Positions 33,301 through 44,500 of a stretch of 64,000 bases of DNA are shown one piece after another. Made by a program: the position numbers and the translations under genes. The stretch is from Culex pipiens pallens (taxonomy: Eukaryota > Arthropoda > Insecta > Diptera > Culicidae): assembly GCF_016801865.2 (NCBI RefSeq), contig NC_068939.1:92958879-93022878 (forward strand), written 5' to 3'. The notes beneath the pieces are model-generated. The model worked only from the letters and a program-made list of their open reading frames with translations, ran no database searches and was not told the origin of the DNA. How positions within the stretch are numbered: the stretch's first letter is position 1; each line of letters begins with the position of its first letter.

Positions 33301-33309
33301 CAAACTTAC

Positions 33310-33393
33310 CTTGCAAAGCTGCTGGCCGGGAGATAGTTCCTCGAACGGGTGCCGTGAAAAGCACTTGGAGCAGGCAAATAACATCACGCTCAT
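33310..33393 (-). CDS. FAM76: FAM76-family protein, exon 1 (start codon)
   Basis: 84 nt encoding residues 1-28. The ATG at 33393 has A at -3. It starts MSVMLFACSKC and continues with RHPFEELSPGQQLCK, which lines up with the family N-terminus ([22 protein letters not shown] in vertebrate members, from memory of the family). A consensus CAAG/GTAAGT donor follows. The first Cys pair (C8, C11) begins the series of zinc-binding-like pairs continued in exon 2, which lies 26.5 kb away and also starts in phase 0. Upstream sequence (33394-33720, minus strand) is moderately GC-rich and probably holds the 5' UTR and promoter. I see no TATA box. The protein is inferred to be nuclear. Confidence 0.88.
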
Positions 33394-33720
33394 CGTTGTT
33401 TTTTTGGTCCTGGAGGCTAGCGTGTAACGGAGGGAACACGGACGAACGGGAATTGGCCGGATTTGCGAGCCTTTTTTCGACTTTTAGGAAGGATTTCTGA
33501 ACGAAACGCGTACCTGCGACGAGACGGCTTGGATGGCGTTTGACTTTTCTTCTTGGATGCGGTTTATGCCACTTCAAATCGGCGATGGCTGCGTGCACGC
33601 ATGTCATGACAGAAAGAGGGATCGTTCACAACTTGGCGAACTGGTCGAAAGGAGGTATGGTGCTGGTATAATATGGCTGCGTTCTCTTTGGCTAACTTTT
33701 TGTTGCACTCACGCTGAATA
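33394..33720 (-). promoter_or_regulatory. Probable FAM76 5' UTR and promoter region
   Basis: The sequence just upstream of the start codon is GC-richer than the flanks. It includes a CGCAG/GTACGCG donor-like site (about 33523-33518) that could end a leader exon. The function is inferred from position only. Confidence 0.35.
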
Positions 33721-34031
33721 ATACCTGAAATCAAGGAAATTGTTTTTTTGGAGTTGCGATTGTTTTTAAATTTTTCTGTTTTAATGTAGCAAGCTTGAAA
33801 TCGAACTTAAAACACCTAATAATTTGACCCTTGCCTTGTGGTTTCGTCTACGGATCAACAGGCGTGTATAGGGTCTCCAAAGTGTGAAGAAGTCCTTGCC
33901 CTGATAAAAAGTCTAACTAACAGGATATCGTTGCCAAATAAAATTACTATTACTATTAAAAAAAAAAAAAAGAAGTGCCCGTGCCATGGGCTAATAATTT
34001 TCGAATTATCGAGAAATCGTCGGAGAAATTT

Positions 34032-34266
34032 TCTCTGATTAGTTTTCAAAAAGCCGTTCCAATGGTAAACAAAGCCTTTTTTGCCTCGGTATTCGACCTA
34101 CTTACGAAAAACCAATTTCAAAAATGATTAATATTGTTCATATACTCGTCTTTCAAGTGCACCAAACTAAAAATAAATGAAATTTTGTTACAATTTGGAG
34201 AAAAACGAATATTAGTGTCGGAGGTAACGGTGGCTCTTACGGCTTTTTGAAAACTCACCCGAGATT
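34032..34266. mobile_element. MITE, TCTCGGGTTAGTTTTCAAAA family, copy 2
   Basis: Colinear with 751-988 (shared TGGTAAACAAAG, GGTATTCGACCTACTTACGA, AATAAATGAAATTTTGTT). It lies between the FAM76 start and the pyridoxal kinase 3' end. Confidence 0.7.
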
Positions 34267-34274
34267 TACATTTA

Positions 34275-34365
34275 GAAAAAAAATGCGTCCACCTCGGGAT
34301 TCAAACCGGTCACCTCTGGAGTGTGAGTTCAATGCGTGGTCCGATGCATCCACAAGAGCTAGAAT
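34275..34365 (-). repeat. Diverged tRNA-like SINE head
   Basis: On the minus strand this reads GTGGATGCATCGG, then ACTCACACTCCAGAGGTGAC and CGGTTTGAATCCCGAGGTGG. It matches the head of the SINE at 29085 with substitutions. Confidence 0.5.
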
Positions 34366-34556
34366 TTTTTTTGAAGCGCTTTGAATATGCGATATTCAAC
34401 TTATTTATTATTGTAATATATTGCAGATAACACAGGAAGCGTTTTTAAATTTCACACATTGCACAATTTTTTTAGGGATGTAATTGTATGTAACATGATA
34501 TATTATTGTCTTCGATTTAAAAAAAAAATGCCTCGCAAATTTCTACTAAACCACAA

Positions 34557-35670
34557 TCAAACCTTACTACATTTGATCGTAACGTTGGGATGCTCAATTT
34601 CCGCCTTGCTTTGAACGATCTTGAGTTCGCGTTGTGCCGACGTAACCGCAACCTTGCCGGACTTTACTTCCTCCGGAACAAAGGTTAACGTTTTGCTGAT
34701 TACGGCCTGCAGACTCGCGATGGTTCGCTCAAGCGTCGCACACATATCGAAGCCGGTGAGTGCCGAGTGTGCCAGGAAGAGGGACGCAAATAGGTCACCC
34801 GTTCCCGTGAACCGGATTCCGTTGCCTTGCTTTGGAATGACCATCCGACAGCGTTGGCTGCGCTGGCCCTCTTTGTGGCTGACGATCGCTAGCAGGGAGT
34901 TGGAGCCACCAAGTTCGGATGACGAAATGGCTACTGTTTTGACGCCCTTGGCGTGGAACCATTCAATGGCATCCCAGGCGTCCTGTTCCGATTTGACGGA
35001 TTTCCCTGTGAGAAGTTCGACTTCAAACTGGTTTGGCGTAACGATGTCCGCCAGCGGTACAATTTCGTCCCGGTAGATGGGTAGCAGCTCCTTGGGCACG
35101 TACATAACGCCATCGTCGCCCATGACCGGATCACACACTGAAAATGCATTTTGCAGATAAGTGACTTTGTTGCAACGTGATAAGGAAAAGACAAATAACA
35201 AATTTACCATAGACAAGCGCCGGATTGGCCGACCGCAATTTCTTTACAATGTTGGCTATCTCTCGCAGAAATGCCGGATTGCCGACGTACCCGGTGAGTA
35301 GATGCGTGTACAGCGGGAGCAGATCGTTATCCTCCAGTCCGGAAAATACTTCGGCGAGTTGGTTCTCGTTCAGTACTTGGCCTTTGAAGCCGCCGCTGTA
35401 GCCAGTGTGATTTGAAAACTGCACCGAATTGATGTTGTCCACTTCGAAGCCGAGCACCTGTAACAGGAGAGAAATATGCAACAATGATTTACAAGTGGCA
35501 CAAATTTCCATCTCATCGTGACTTAACACATTATATCAAGGGTAATCTACAGACATAGACGCTAAGTCTAGACGTACCTGAAGTGGGAAAACTGCACTCT
35601 TGTTCCCAACGTACCCATGGACGACATGGCTCTGGATAGAAAGCACACGATTTATTCCGGTTGGCGCCAT
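34557..35670 (-). CDS. Pdxk: Pyridoxal kinase (three coding exons)
   Basis: Exons 35670-35578, 35457-35208 and 35137-34557 join through GTACGT..ACAG (phase 0) and GTAAAT..TCAG (phase 1) introns into an uninterrupted 307-residue protein, close to the usual length of about 310. The enzyme (EC 2.7.1.35) phosphorylates pyridoxal, pyridoxine and pyridoxamine with ATP in the cytosol to feed the PLP salvage pathway. Visible motifs: [13 protein letters not shown] near the N-terminus, [19 protein letters not shown] (115-124), TPNQFE, and the PfkB/ribokinase signature FTGTGD with catalytic Asp229. I start at MAPTGINR because it gives the expected N-terminus. An AG acceptor 23 nt upstream (35694) suggests a further 5' UTR exon. 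A short unrecognised gap separates the gene from FAM76, which is downstream and on the same strand. Confidence 0.95.
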
Positions 35671-35699
35671 CGGGATAGGGTCGCGTTGCAGATCTGAGG

Positions 35700-36680
35700 A
35701 TAAGTTGAAAATGAATTTCACAACCTAAGTTCTGGGATGATCTGACTCCAGCAGAGTTCAGTTGATGACTGATGAGATACACCTACACTACGCGACAGAG
35801 AACGGTTCCCGCTCTGCTTGTGAGTGGTTAAAATACAAACCACTGATAAGATAAGAGTGAGGAAGGTAAAGGCAAGTTCAGTTAGTTTCTAGTCTTATGA
35901 ACTAGAAACTAGATGAGCATGAAATATATGCGATTATTTTATTAAGTTCAATTGGGCTTAATGATTAAAGCTCAAGGTCGTTTAAATTGCTCCAGTTTCT
36001 TAATCACATGATACAAATATTGACCGCAAAGAAGATTATTACTCACGTGCGTACAATTTTGGGGATTGCACTGGGTGCGCGAAACTGGGCCAAAAATAGA
36101 TTCAGATTCTTATTCAGTGCAACATTGTTGTAATTTCAGTTTCAGACAGATTGTAGTGGAACGTAAACACTGGGAAGAGCTGCTCGCTTGTTGAAAGTGC
36201 ATCTTCTATCTCGTCCTCCAAAACAAACATTGGAAACTTTTGCGCGCGCAGACGCTTCAATATTGACGTGCAATTCTTTTGGGGAGGAAAAATTCAATTT
36301 ATATTTTTTTAAATATAATAGATAAAAAATATGAAATAAATACCTAATAAAATGAAATACCAACAGCATATTTTTCTTAAATTTCGCTCTTTTGAAATGT
36401 GTGTACAGCACTGGTGTGACATTGAGTGTCCATTCATATATGACGAAACCTACGAAAAAGAATGTGATTTTGTATTTACAACAAAACATTTAATGTGCGA
36501 TTTTTTCTTGCTTTTGAAAACAAGTTTTTTTTTTCCAGTCGAATCAATTAAGTTTTTTTGACAAGCCGAAATATTTATAATTGGGCGTAATTTTGGATGA
36601 CAAAAGTTGGCCTGTAATTTTTTACCGCTTATTTTTTTTGGCTGCGTTCTGATGGCCATCCTCAAACACCCTACACGCTA
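35700..36680. other. Upstream region of pyridoxal kinase, no recognised genes
   Basis: It contains two GATAA sites (35841-35852) and otherwise AT-rich DNA. The 115-codon minus-strand frame at 36142-36489 has no family features. A leader exon of the kinase gene may be here, but I cannot place it. Confidence 0.35.
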
Positions 36681-37835
36681 ACCAGTCGATCTCAATTTTG
36701 AGATGACGTCGCAAACCGGCTAAAAGTGAAACCACTCAACGTTGAGATGAGCAACTTGATCTCAATTTTGAGATGTAGAAGACGATCTCAACGTTGAGAT
36801 GCGTTCGAAACCGGGAAAATCGCCGGAAAATCCGAAAATCGGCTGGGGAAGGAGAATTGAAGCAATAAATAAGTTAAATTAGAATGAAGTAAGCAAAGAT
36901 TTTGAAATTTTATTTATTTACAGCTTTTATAACTCCATGTACGCCGTCATTTACTTGTACGCCTGCGACTGAACTGTACCAGCGTCTCGGTGCCCTAAAC
37001 CGTATCAATCACGACTATCATGTCCCCCTCCGGATTGACTTGCTCGAACAGGACACGTACACCACCACCATCCGGCCCGTCGCCATGCCAATCTCCGCAA
37101 ACCACCGAGATCTTTGGCCATCACATCCTCCGATGTGATTGTTCTTGCGTCCGCCCCGTGACCGAGATTTTCCGCCAGCTGCTGGACCAGGTTGCGCGTG
37201 CTGCGTTGAATCGAGGTAATCACAAGACCCTCGGCCGTTAGGTACTCTTGGTTGAGGCGGCTGCCACCGATGCCTTCCAGCTCGATACGCGGGAAGTGCG
37301 TTGGTTCCGCTGAAGCTGAAGGTGTCTTGTTCCGGACCACTTTTACCTTTCCATTTAGCTGCCAAGTGCCTCCGCCAATTATCTTCATGTTGTCCAACCC
37401 AGCCGTCACGGAATTGTCCTCCTACTTGCTGCTGAAGATACAGATTCCTAACAGCAACACTCCACGTTCCTCTTCCACAGCAGGATCCCGTTCTCGGCGG
37501 CCTTTGTTATCACATTTTCGACCGGGTTGACGCCAATGTCACCCCGGCAGTGGATCAACAACGACCGAACCAGTGTTCGGCCATTGCTTTGGGATTCCGC
37601 TACGACTTTCTCAGTAACATTTCTAAAAACCTGAGCCTCTTCCTCTAGTCAATATTCAACTAAATCCAAATGTCAAACAAAAATAATCGGCTAAGTGCCG
37701 TCGCAAAAAAAGTTCGCATTCTTCATCTCAAAATTGAGAATGTAAACAATAAAATCTGATCTCAAAATTGAGATGGTTGAATCGAACTCGTTTTTGCGAG
37801 ATGTTTTCTCAATAATTGGGTCCTAAAATGAAGCT
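36680..37835. mobile_element. Putative DNA element with palindromic TCTCAAnnTTGAGA motifs
   Basis: The motif ATCTCAATTTTGAGAT or ATCTCAACGTTGAGAT (sometimes trimmed) occurs four times at 36685-36800 and twice at 37720-37772. The two clusters sit on either side of a broken coding stretch. Clusters of a short palindrome at both ends resemble the subterminal repeats where transposases bind. I could not find terminal inverted repeats or a target duplication, so the element status is inference. Confidence 0.4.
36930..37655 (-). pseudogene. Broken coding remnant, family not recognised
   Basis: Minus strand. A readable stretch (VTEKVVAESQSNGRTLVRSL ... ENVITKAAENGILLW) runs from about 37645 to 37475, then stops occur. 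A clean frame of about 100 codons runs from 37409 (DNMKIIGGGTWQLNGKVKVV ... RIELEGIGGSRL ... ARTITSEDVMAKDLGG). Shifts near 37105 and 37060 then bring in GMATGRMVVVYV and LFEQVNPEGDMIVVIDTV. Codon-like texture is clear, with several frameshifts and stops. I do not recognise the protein. Confidence 0.55.
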
Positions 37836-38725
37836 TAGATTGCTGATATTATTGTTTACAGCGTTAAAGTTTATTTTTCTGAGTACAATGACACTTTGTA
37901 CGACCACAAAGAGTTTAAAATAAATTTTTAAATCAATTTTGAAAAATTAACCTCGCGGTCCTTCTTGACAGAAAAGCTCCTACTTGACAGCTCGTTCCAA
38001 GGGAACCATAGTTGATCCATCGAAAAAATGTTGTCTTGTCAAAAAAAAATTTTGCGTTAAAATGAAAAAAAAAGTGATCAGAAATGGTTTTTAATCGTGT
38101 TTTTTACCGTTGTACATAAAAATTGACATAGGGCTTTAGTACCCAATTGAGTTTGCCTAAGCGTGTACACGCAAAATCCAGATAGCACAGATCTGTGTAA
38201 AAATTACACAGATTGTTTAACATGTTCTAGCAGTTGAAACTGTGTAGTTTAGGGAACACAGATTGGTCTTGTTCACGTTTGAAACTTTTTAGTGTGAACC
38301 TTGTTAGCTCGAGAACGTCAAACTAAAAAGTGACGCCAAATTTACAAATGGGTGTCAAAAATGGGGTTTCAGTGTAATGGGTGGAAAACTGATATTTCAA
38401 TGTTAAATTAAATTTTCAAAAGGTCCTATCTGCATAGGAAACCCATGACTCATAAATTGTTTTGAAAATTTATTCTAGAATGCTGCATATATATTTAGTG
38501 TTAAACTTACGAGGTATCGATTGGTGATCGATCAGGATCAGGCAGATGATGGGGAGAGGTCCTTTTCACCCCATGTTGCCTTTCTAAATTACTTGAACTG
38601 CCGCAGATTGTTGCACTTAAAAGTACACAGATCTATACACAGATTCGTGTTAAAAATAACACAGTCAGGGCTCGATTATCCAAAGTTCTCGAAAAAATTC
38701 CACTTCGGATAAACCTAGTAGGGCT

Positions 38726-39130
38726 GGGACCGTGGTGTAGGGGTAAGCTTGGTTGCCTCTCACCCAGTCAGCCTGGTTTCGATCCCAGAAGGTCCCGGTG
38801 GCAAATTTTGAGACGAGATTTTTCTGATCACGCCTTCCGTCGGACAGGGAAGTAAATGTTGCTCCCGGTCTAACCTAAAATGTTAGGTCGATAGCTCAGT
38901 CCAGGTGTAGGAGTCGTCTTCCTGGGTCCTGTCTCGGTGGAGTCGCTGGTGGCAGTTGGATCCACAATCCAAACGTAGTCAGTTCGAATCCCGGGGTGGA
39001 TGGAAGCTAAGGTGTAAAAAGAGGTTTGCAATTGCCTCAACAATCAAGCTTTCGGACACTTAGTTTCGAGTAGGAATCTCGCAATCGAGAACGCCAAGGC
39101 AATGCTGTAGAGCGAATATTTTGATTTGGA
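38726..39130 (+). repeat. Dimeric tRNA-derived SINE (Twin-like architecture)
   Basis: The first unit, 38726-38796, is a 71 nt tRNA-like sequence with GGGACC/GGTCCC closing ends, TGGTGTAGGGGTAAGC (A box), CTCTCACCCAG as anticodon arm (Glu-like, CTC) and GGTTTCGATCCC (B box). A second tRNA-like unit lies at about 38936-39000 with a CACAATCC loop and AGTTCGAATCCC. A tail follows through ACTTAGTTTCGAGTAGGAAT and CTCGCAATCGAGAACGCC. Two tRNA-like units joined by a spacer is the design published for Twin SINEs of Culex pipiens. Identity with that family is not verified. Confidence 0.7.
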
Positions 39131-40497
39131 TAATAATTATTACCGGTGGTGGGGTGGTAAAAAAGGGGAAATCACTTCTGATATTGCACCATGAAGCCAA
39201 TATTGGAGTCCATACGGTACGCAGCCTAAGCGTACTTCGTGAAAATTATGCGCGAATGGCGCGAATGAAGCTTACGTGTAAAAAGAGGTTCTTAACTTAA
39301 CTTTAAACGCTCCTACAAGCTAAGCGATAATCTTTAGTCCACACTTACACTAGGTAGACGTGTCGGGGTGGTCCAAGGAACTTTTTTCTCTAAGGGATCA
39401 TGGTCTTCCGTTCAACCCTGAGCCGGAATTCTTCAAAATCTCAGTTTTAACTGTCAACGCATGCTACGAAACTGTGAAATAATATGAAACCCGACGCCAA
39501 ACGTCATCGTCGGCTTTACTGCCGTTCTACGCATAATTGTCCCATGTCATTTTTGGACGATTCTGACTTTTTATCATTTTTAGGTTTAGTTTTACGTATA
39601 CTTTCAGAAAAAAAAACACATAAAATCTAGGACTTTGTTCAGAAAATCATTGAAAACAACACCAAGTCTGTTTGTCCCATCGTTGAACTTCTACGCATAA
39701 TTGTCCCACCGAGTATTTTCTATCACGAAATCATGAGTTTTACGAAGCATTTCTCCTTGTTTACCTGTTAACCTGCAAGAGGATTACAAATCTAGAGCAA
39801 CACGAGAAAAGGGCGGATAAGCATTTTGACAGTTAGAACTATTTTGCTAGTTCTTAAGCTTCAAGTAACTTTTTCACAAAATTTGAAGTGTTAAACAATA
39901 GCTGCCCACCCCAGCTTACTTTTAACACTGCGGGGTTTGTCAAGTAGTTACCTTTTGTATTGGAATTTGCAAAATAGTTCCAGCTGTCAAAATGTTTATT
40001 CGCCCTTTTCAAATGTTGCTCCAGAACAGGGATGGAATAATCGCAAAAAATCAATTTCGCTAGCGAACTTTCTTCACCCGCGAAAGAGAGAGGAGGCAAA
40101 TCACGCAAAAGAAAATCGCTCCCGAAATTCTTCAAGAAAATCAATCTGCTGATGATTTTTTGTGAATTTCCATGTCAGCACCACTTAAAAGTATTTATTT
40201 CACTTTATTTACACACATTGCCCATCTACAAAATGTGACAGATCGTTTTTCGACGTGTGACGTCACACTTGCAAGTTTAGCAGTGAATAAGATGCTCCGC
40301 CGAATAATCAAGATGATGATTTTTTTAGATTCCTTTTACCGATCTTTCGTGCGCGAGAGAGGAGAGCCATGCTCCCTTCGGATTTTTTCTCTTGATGAAC
40401 GTCCAATGATTTTCTTTTGATGATGATTATTCCATCGCTGCTCCAGAAATAAGGGTGATAAAATGTTAACCGGGGTGATTAGGGACTTATAGGGCGA

Positions 40498-40512
40498 ATA
40501 GGGATCCACGGG
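40498..40512. repeat. RTE target-site duplication, left copy
   Basis: ATAGGGATCCACGGG, identical to 45532-45546. Confidence 0.9.
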
Positions 40513-40745
40513 TTTTTGTAGTGCAGTAGTGCGCGCTTGTTGTGCCTCGATACGGCTCCGCGAAAGTATCCTCAAAACCACGGTTTCTCAGTTTTATCGC
40601 GACCCAAAGTGATACTAATCAACGCGGGAAGGTGCCGGGAATCAGTGCAGTGAATTATATTTCCCCTGCGACCGGTGGCGGAGCAGAAAAAGTGAAGATT
40701 ATTTCTGCTGCACAGCGGCGGCATCGTGGGAAGAAACAAATGGTA

Positions 40746-41161
40746 CGTTCGTTTGATGGCTAGTTCGGCACTGAGTGCCGCACTCAGAGCTGTCAAAGTG
40801 TTTCTTTGAAGAAACTCGCGCTAGTTCCGCACGAGTTTCGCCGCCATCTTGGAACTGAAACTCTACACTCAAAATCAGAAGTATCCCTCAAAAGGATACT
40901 TTCTATCCTTTTTTCAAGTTTACCCGGCGTCACCCTTTCGATAGGGTATGTCAAAATCAATACAATTTCGATACCCTTTTAAAAGGGTGACGACGGGTGA
41001 ACTTGAAAAAAGGATACTTTTGACTTTGAGTGTAGTGCCGCACTCGATATTTTTTCAGTTTCATGCGAGTTCTATGCACACTGAAAAAGAATGTTCGTTT
41101 GAACCAAAACTGGCACCGACGAGTGCGGCACTCAGTGCCACACTGACTGTTCAAACGAACG
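40746..41161. mobile_element. MITE in the RTE leader (CGTTCGTTTGA ends, TA duplication)
   Basis: The left end CGTTCGTTTGA..GGC..GTTCGGCACT and the right end (inverse, ...TCAAACGAACG) are bounded by TA (40744-40745, 41162-41163). CTGAGTGCCGCACTC and GAGTGCGGCACTCAG subterminal blocks are inverted too. It contains a second MITE. Confidence 0.7.
40866..41032. mobile_element. MITE nested in the previous MITE (CACTCAAA ends)
   Basis: 167 bp, with CACTCAAAATCAGAAGTATC and the right end inverse CACTCAAAGTCAAAAGTATC. TA flanks on both sides (40864-40865, 41033-41034). Inner blocks AGGATAC..., TTCAAGTT.ACCCG and AGGGT are mirrored, which makes one hairpin. Confidence 0.8.
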
Positions 41162-41553
41162 TACCAAAAGGAAGCAAAACAAGTGATCGGTCGTGGCCTG
41201 GGCTAGTGTTTCGCTACGGGTGACGACACGCACACCATTAAGGGTCGATCGCGGTGTGTCGAGAGTGCAATATTTTGAGGAAAAAAAAAAGTCGTAAAAG
41301 TTTTTGAAATTGTTGAAAATTTAAAAAGTGATTTCGGTAGCGCAAAAGCACGCAAGCACAAAGCAGTGTATTTATGTTTTGCTGCTACGTTCTCTTCCGG
41401 ATATGAAGACCGTTAGGCTTCGAGACAAAAGCCCCCGTTACGGTATCGAGAGAAAACCGGAGCTAAGTCTCGGTAGCTCGTAGGCGACTTCGTCGCCCCG
41501 AGGCTAGGTAGCGCGGCCCTGATAAGGCTGCCTACCGAAAAAGAGGATCGCGA

Positions 41554-44500
41554 ATGGCAAGAAGATTGGAAATCCGGAGCAAACGGCAGAAGCCCATTAA
41601 AAAGCAGATCACCGATTGGCGACTCGGTTCTTGGAACTGCAGGTCCCTGAACTTTTTGGGTTTCCAGTTCGCATTGGCGAATGAGTTGCAACCTCGCAAC
41701 TTCGATGTTGTGGCACTGCAGGAGGTGTGCTTGGAGGAGGAGCAGGTGCTCGACTGGCCAGGTCGGCAGACCGATTCCCGTTTTTTTCTGAGCGGCGGCA
41801 AGGACAAGAAGCTGGGTACCGGCTTTATTGTGCGGGGCAAGATGCAGGATCGCGTGTTCGGCTTCACGGCGATCAGCGAGCGGATGTGCAAGTTGAGGAT
41901 AAGAGGCCGTTTCTTCAACTACAGCATAATCAACGTGCACTGCCCCCACGAAGAAAAGACCGATGATGAGAAAGAAGCATTCTACGCGACGCTGGAGGAG
42001 GTGTACGACGGCTGTCCGCGGCAGGATGTTAAGATCATCATTGGGGACATGAACGCTCGGTTTGGAAGGGAGGAAATGTTTCGGCCGACAAAAGGCCCAG
42101 AAAGCCCACATACGGTCACGAACGACAACGGCCAACGCTGCATCGACTTTGCAGCCTCCCGAGGAATGGTGGTCAGGAGCACCTACTTCCCTCGCAAGGA
42201 CATCCACAAAGCCACCTGGACATCACCTGACCAACGGACGAAAACGCAAATCGACCACGTCCTGATCGACGGCCGATTCTTCTCGGACGTAACGCACGTG
42301 CGCACCTTTCGCGGTGCGAATATTGACTCGGACCACTACCTAGTTGAAGTTGACATGCGCTCAAAGCTTTCGACGGTGTTCAACCAACGCCGAAGTCGGC
42401 GGGCCCCTCCGTTCAACACCGCTTGTCTCCAGAACGGGGAAGTGGCCCACAGTTACGCGCAGCAGCTGGAAGCGAATCTGCCAGTTGAGGAGGAACTTGG
42501 CGCAACCTCGCTCGAGGATGGTTGGAGCCGCATACGCTCAGCCATCAGCAGTGCAGCGGAAGCCACACTGGGTAGTGCGATCCGAATCAGTCGGAATGAT
42601 TGGTACGACGACGAGTGCCAACAGATTACCGCCGAGAAGAAAGCAGCTTACGACAAGAAGCTGCACAAGGCGACGAGAGGGAACGTGGAACGATACAGGC
42701 AGGCTCGGAATCGGCAAGTCGCGGTCTTCAAGCTCAAGAAGCGCCAGCAGGAAGACCGGGATTGCGCAGAAATGGAGCAGCTATTCCGAGCTAACGAGTC
42801 GCGAAAGTTTTACGAGAAGGTGAACCGGTCCCGCAAAGGCTTCGTGCCGCGAGCCGATGTGTGCAGGGACAACGAGGGAAACCTGATCGTGAACAAAAGC
42901 GAGGTGTTGGACAGGTGGAAGCAGTACTTCAACGAGCACCTCAACGGCGATGAAGCGAACAGGGACGGCGTTGGAGTCAACCTTGGAGCGCCCGCAGCTG
43001 ATGAACAGTTCCCGGCGCCTGATCTAGAGACGGTGAAGAGGGAGATCAGGAAGCTGAAGAACAACAGAGCTGCCGGCAAGGATCGGTTACCCGGTGAGCT
43101 CTTCAAATATGGAGGAGAGAAACTGGCGAGGGCGCTTCACTGTGTGATCTCCAAGATCTGGGAGGAGGAGAAGCTACCGGAGGAGTGGATGGATGGTGTC
43201 GTGTGCCCCATCTACAAAAAGGGCGATAAGCTAGACTGCGGCAACTACCGCGGCATCACGCTTATCAACGCGGCCTACAAAATCCTCTCTCAGATCCTCT
43301 GCCGTCAGCTGTCACCCCATGCAAGGAGGTTCGTGGGGCCCTACCAAGCGGGCTTCACTGGCGCGCGCGCCACCACGGACCAAATATTTTGTCTCCGACA
43401 GATCCTCGAGAAATGTCGTGAGTACAACGTGCCCACACATCACATCTTTATCGACTTCAAGGCGGCCTATGATACAGTCGACCGCGAGCAGCTATGGCAG
43501 ATTATGCACGAGAACGGGTTTCCGGATAAACTGACTCGACTGATCAAGGCTACCTTGGATAGTGTGATGTGTCACGTGCGTGTTTCGGGGGATTTAGCGG
43601 AACCCTTTGGATCACGCCGAGGGCTGCGGCAAGGTGATGGCTTATCCTGTGCGCTGTTTAACATCGTCCTTGAGGGCATTATTCGAAGGGCGGGCATTGA
43701 CACGAGTGGCACGATCATGAACAGGTCCTACCAGCTGCTTGCTTTTGCCGATGACATCGACATTGTGGCAAGAAACCTGGAGACGGTGAAGGATGTCTAC
43801 ACCCGACTGAAGGTACAAGCAAGGCGTGTAGGACTTGGCATGAATACGACGAAGACGAAGTACATGAGAGGAAGGGGTTCGAAGGACGTCGGCCCCCCAA
43901 GTCTCACCCCTCTAACTGTGGATGGTGATGAGTTGGAGGAGGTGAGCGAGTTCGTGTACTTGGGATCGCTGGTAACCGCCGACAACGACACCAGCAAAGA
44001 GATCCGGACTCGTATTTTTGCTGGGAATCGTGCCTACTTCGGATTACGGAAGACCCTCACATCGGATCGAGTGCAACGCCGCACGAAGCTGACGATGTAC
44101 AAAACACTGATTAGACCGGTAGTCCTCTATGGCCACGAGACTTGGACGATGCGGCAGGAGGACGAACGTGCCCTTGGAGTTTTCGAACGGAAGGTGTTAC
44201 GAACGATCTACGGTGGAGTGCAGGTGTCTGACGGAGTGTGGCGACGACGCATGAACCACGAACTGCACGCGTTTCTTGAAGAACCGACCATCGCCACCCA
44301 GGCGAAGATCGGGAGGCTCAGGTGGGCCGGCCATGTCGCCCGAATGGACGAAAGCCAGCCTGTCAGACTGCTATTTGACCGCGCTGAACCAGCTGGCGGA
44401 ACAGGCAGAAGAGCAGGGAAACCGCGCGCACGGTGGGGAGATCAAGTGAATGGTGATATCCGGAAGATCTGTAACCTGGGAAATTGGAGAGTAGCAGCAC

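Larger units (their letters stand above)
6839..33309 (-). other. FAM76 intron 1 (26.5 kb, TE-filled)
   Basis: The GTAAGT donor at 33309-33304 and the CAG acceptor at 6841-6839 join exon 1 (phase 0) to exon 2 (phase 0). This restores the conserved family junction ...QQLCK / DCRG.... Most of the intron is transposable elements listed separately, including two LINEs lying in the same orientation as the gene. Confidence 0.8.

Noticed and set aside
36142..36489. 115-codon minus-strand frame upstream of pyridoxal kinase
   Set aside because: AT-driven open frame rich in Phe, Tyr and Lys with no domain signal. It does not fit the kinase N-terminus.
41413..42207. 264-codon minus-strand frame
   Set aside because: It is the reverse shadow of the RTE endonuclease region.
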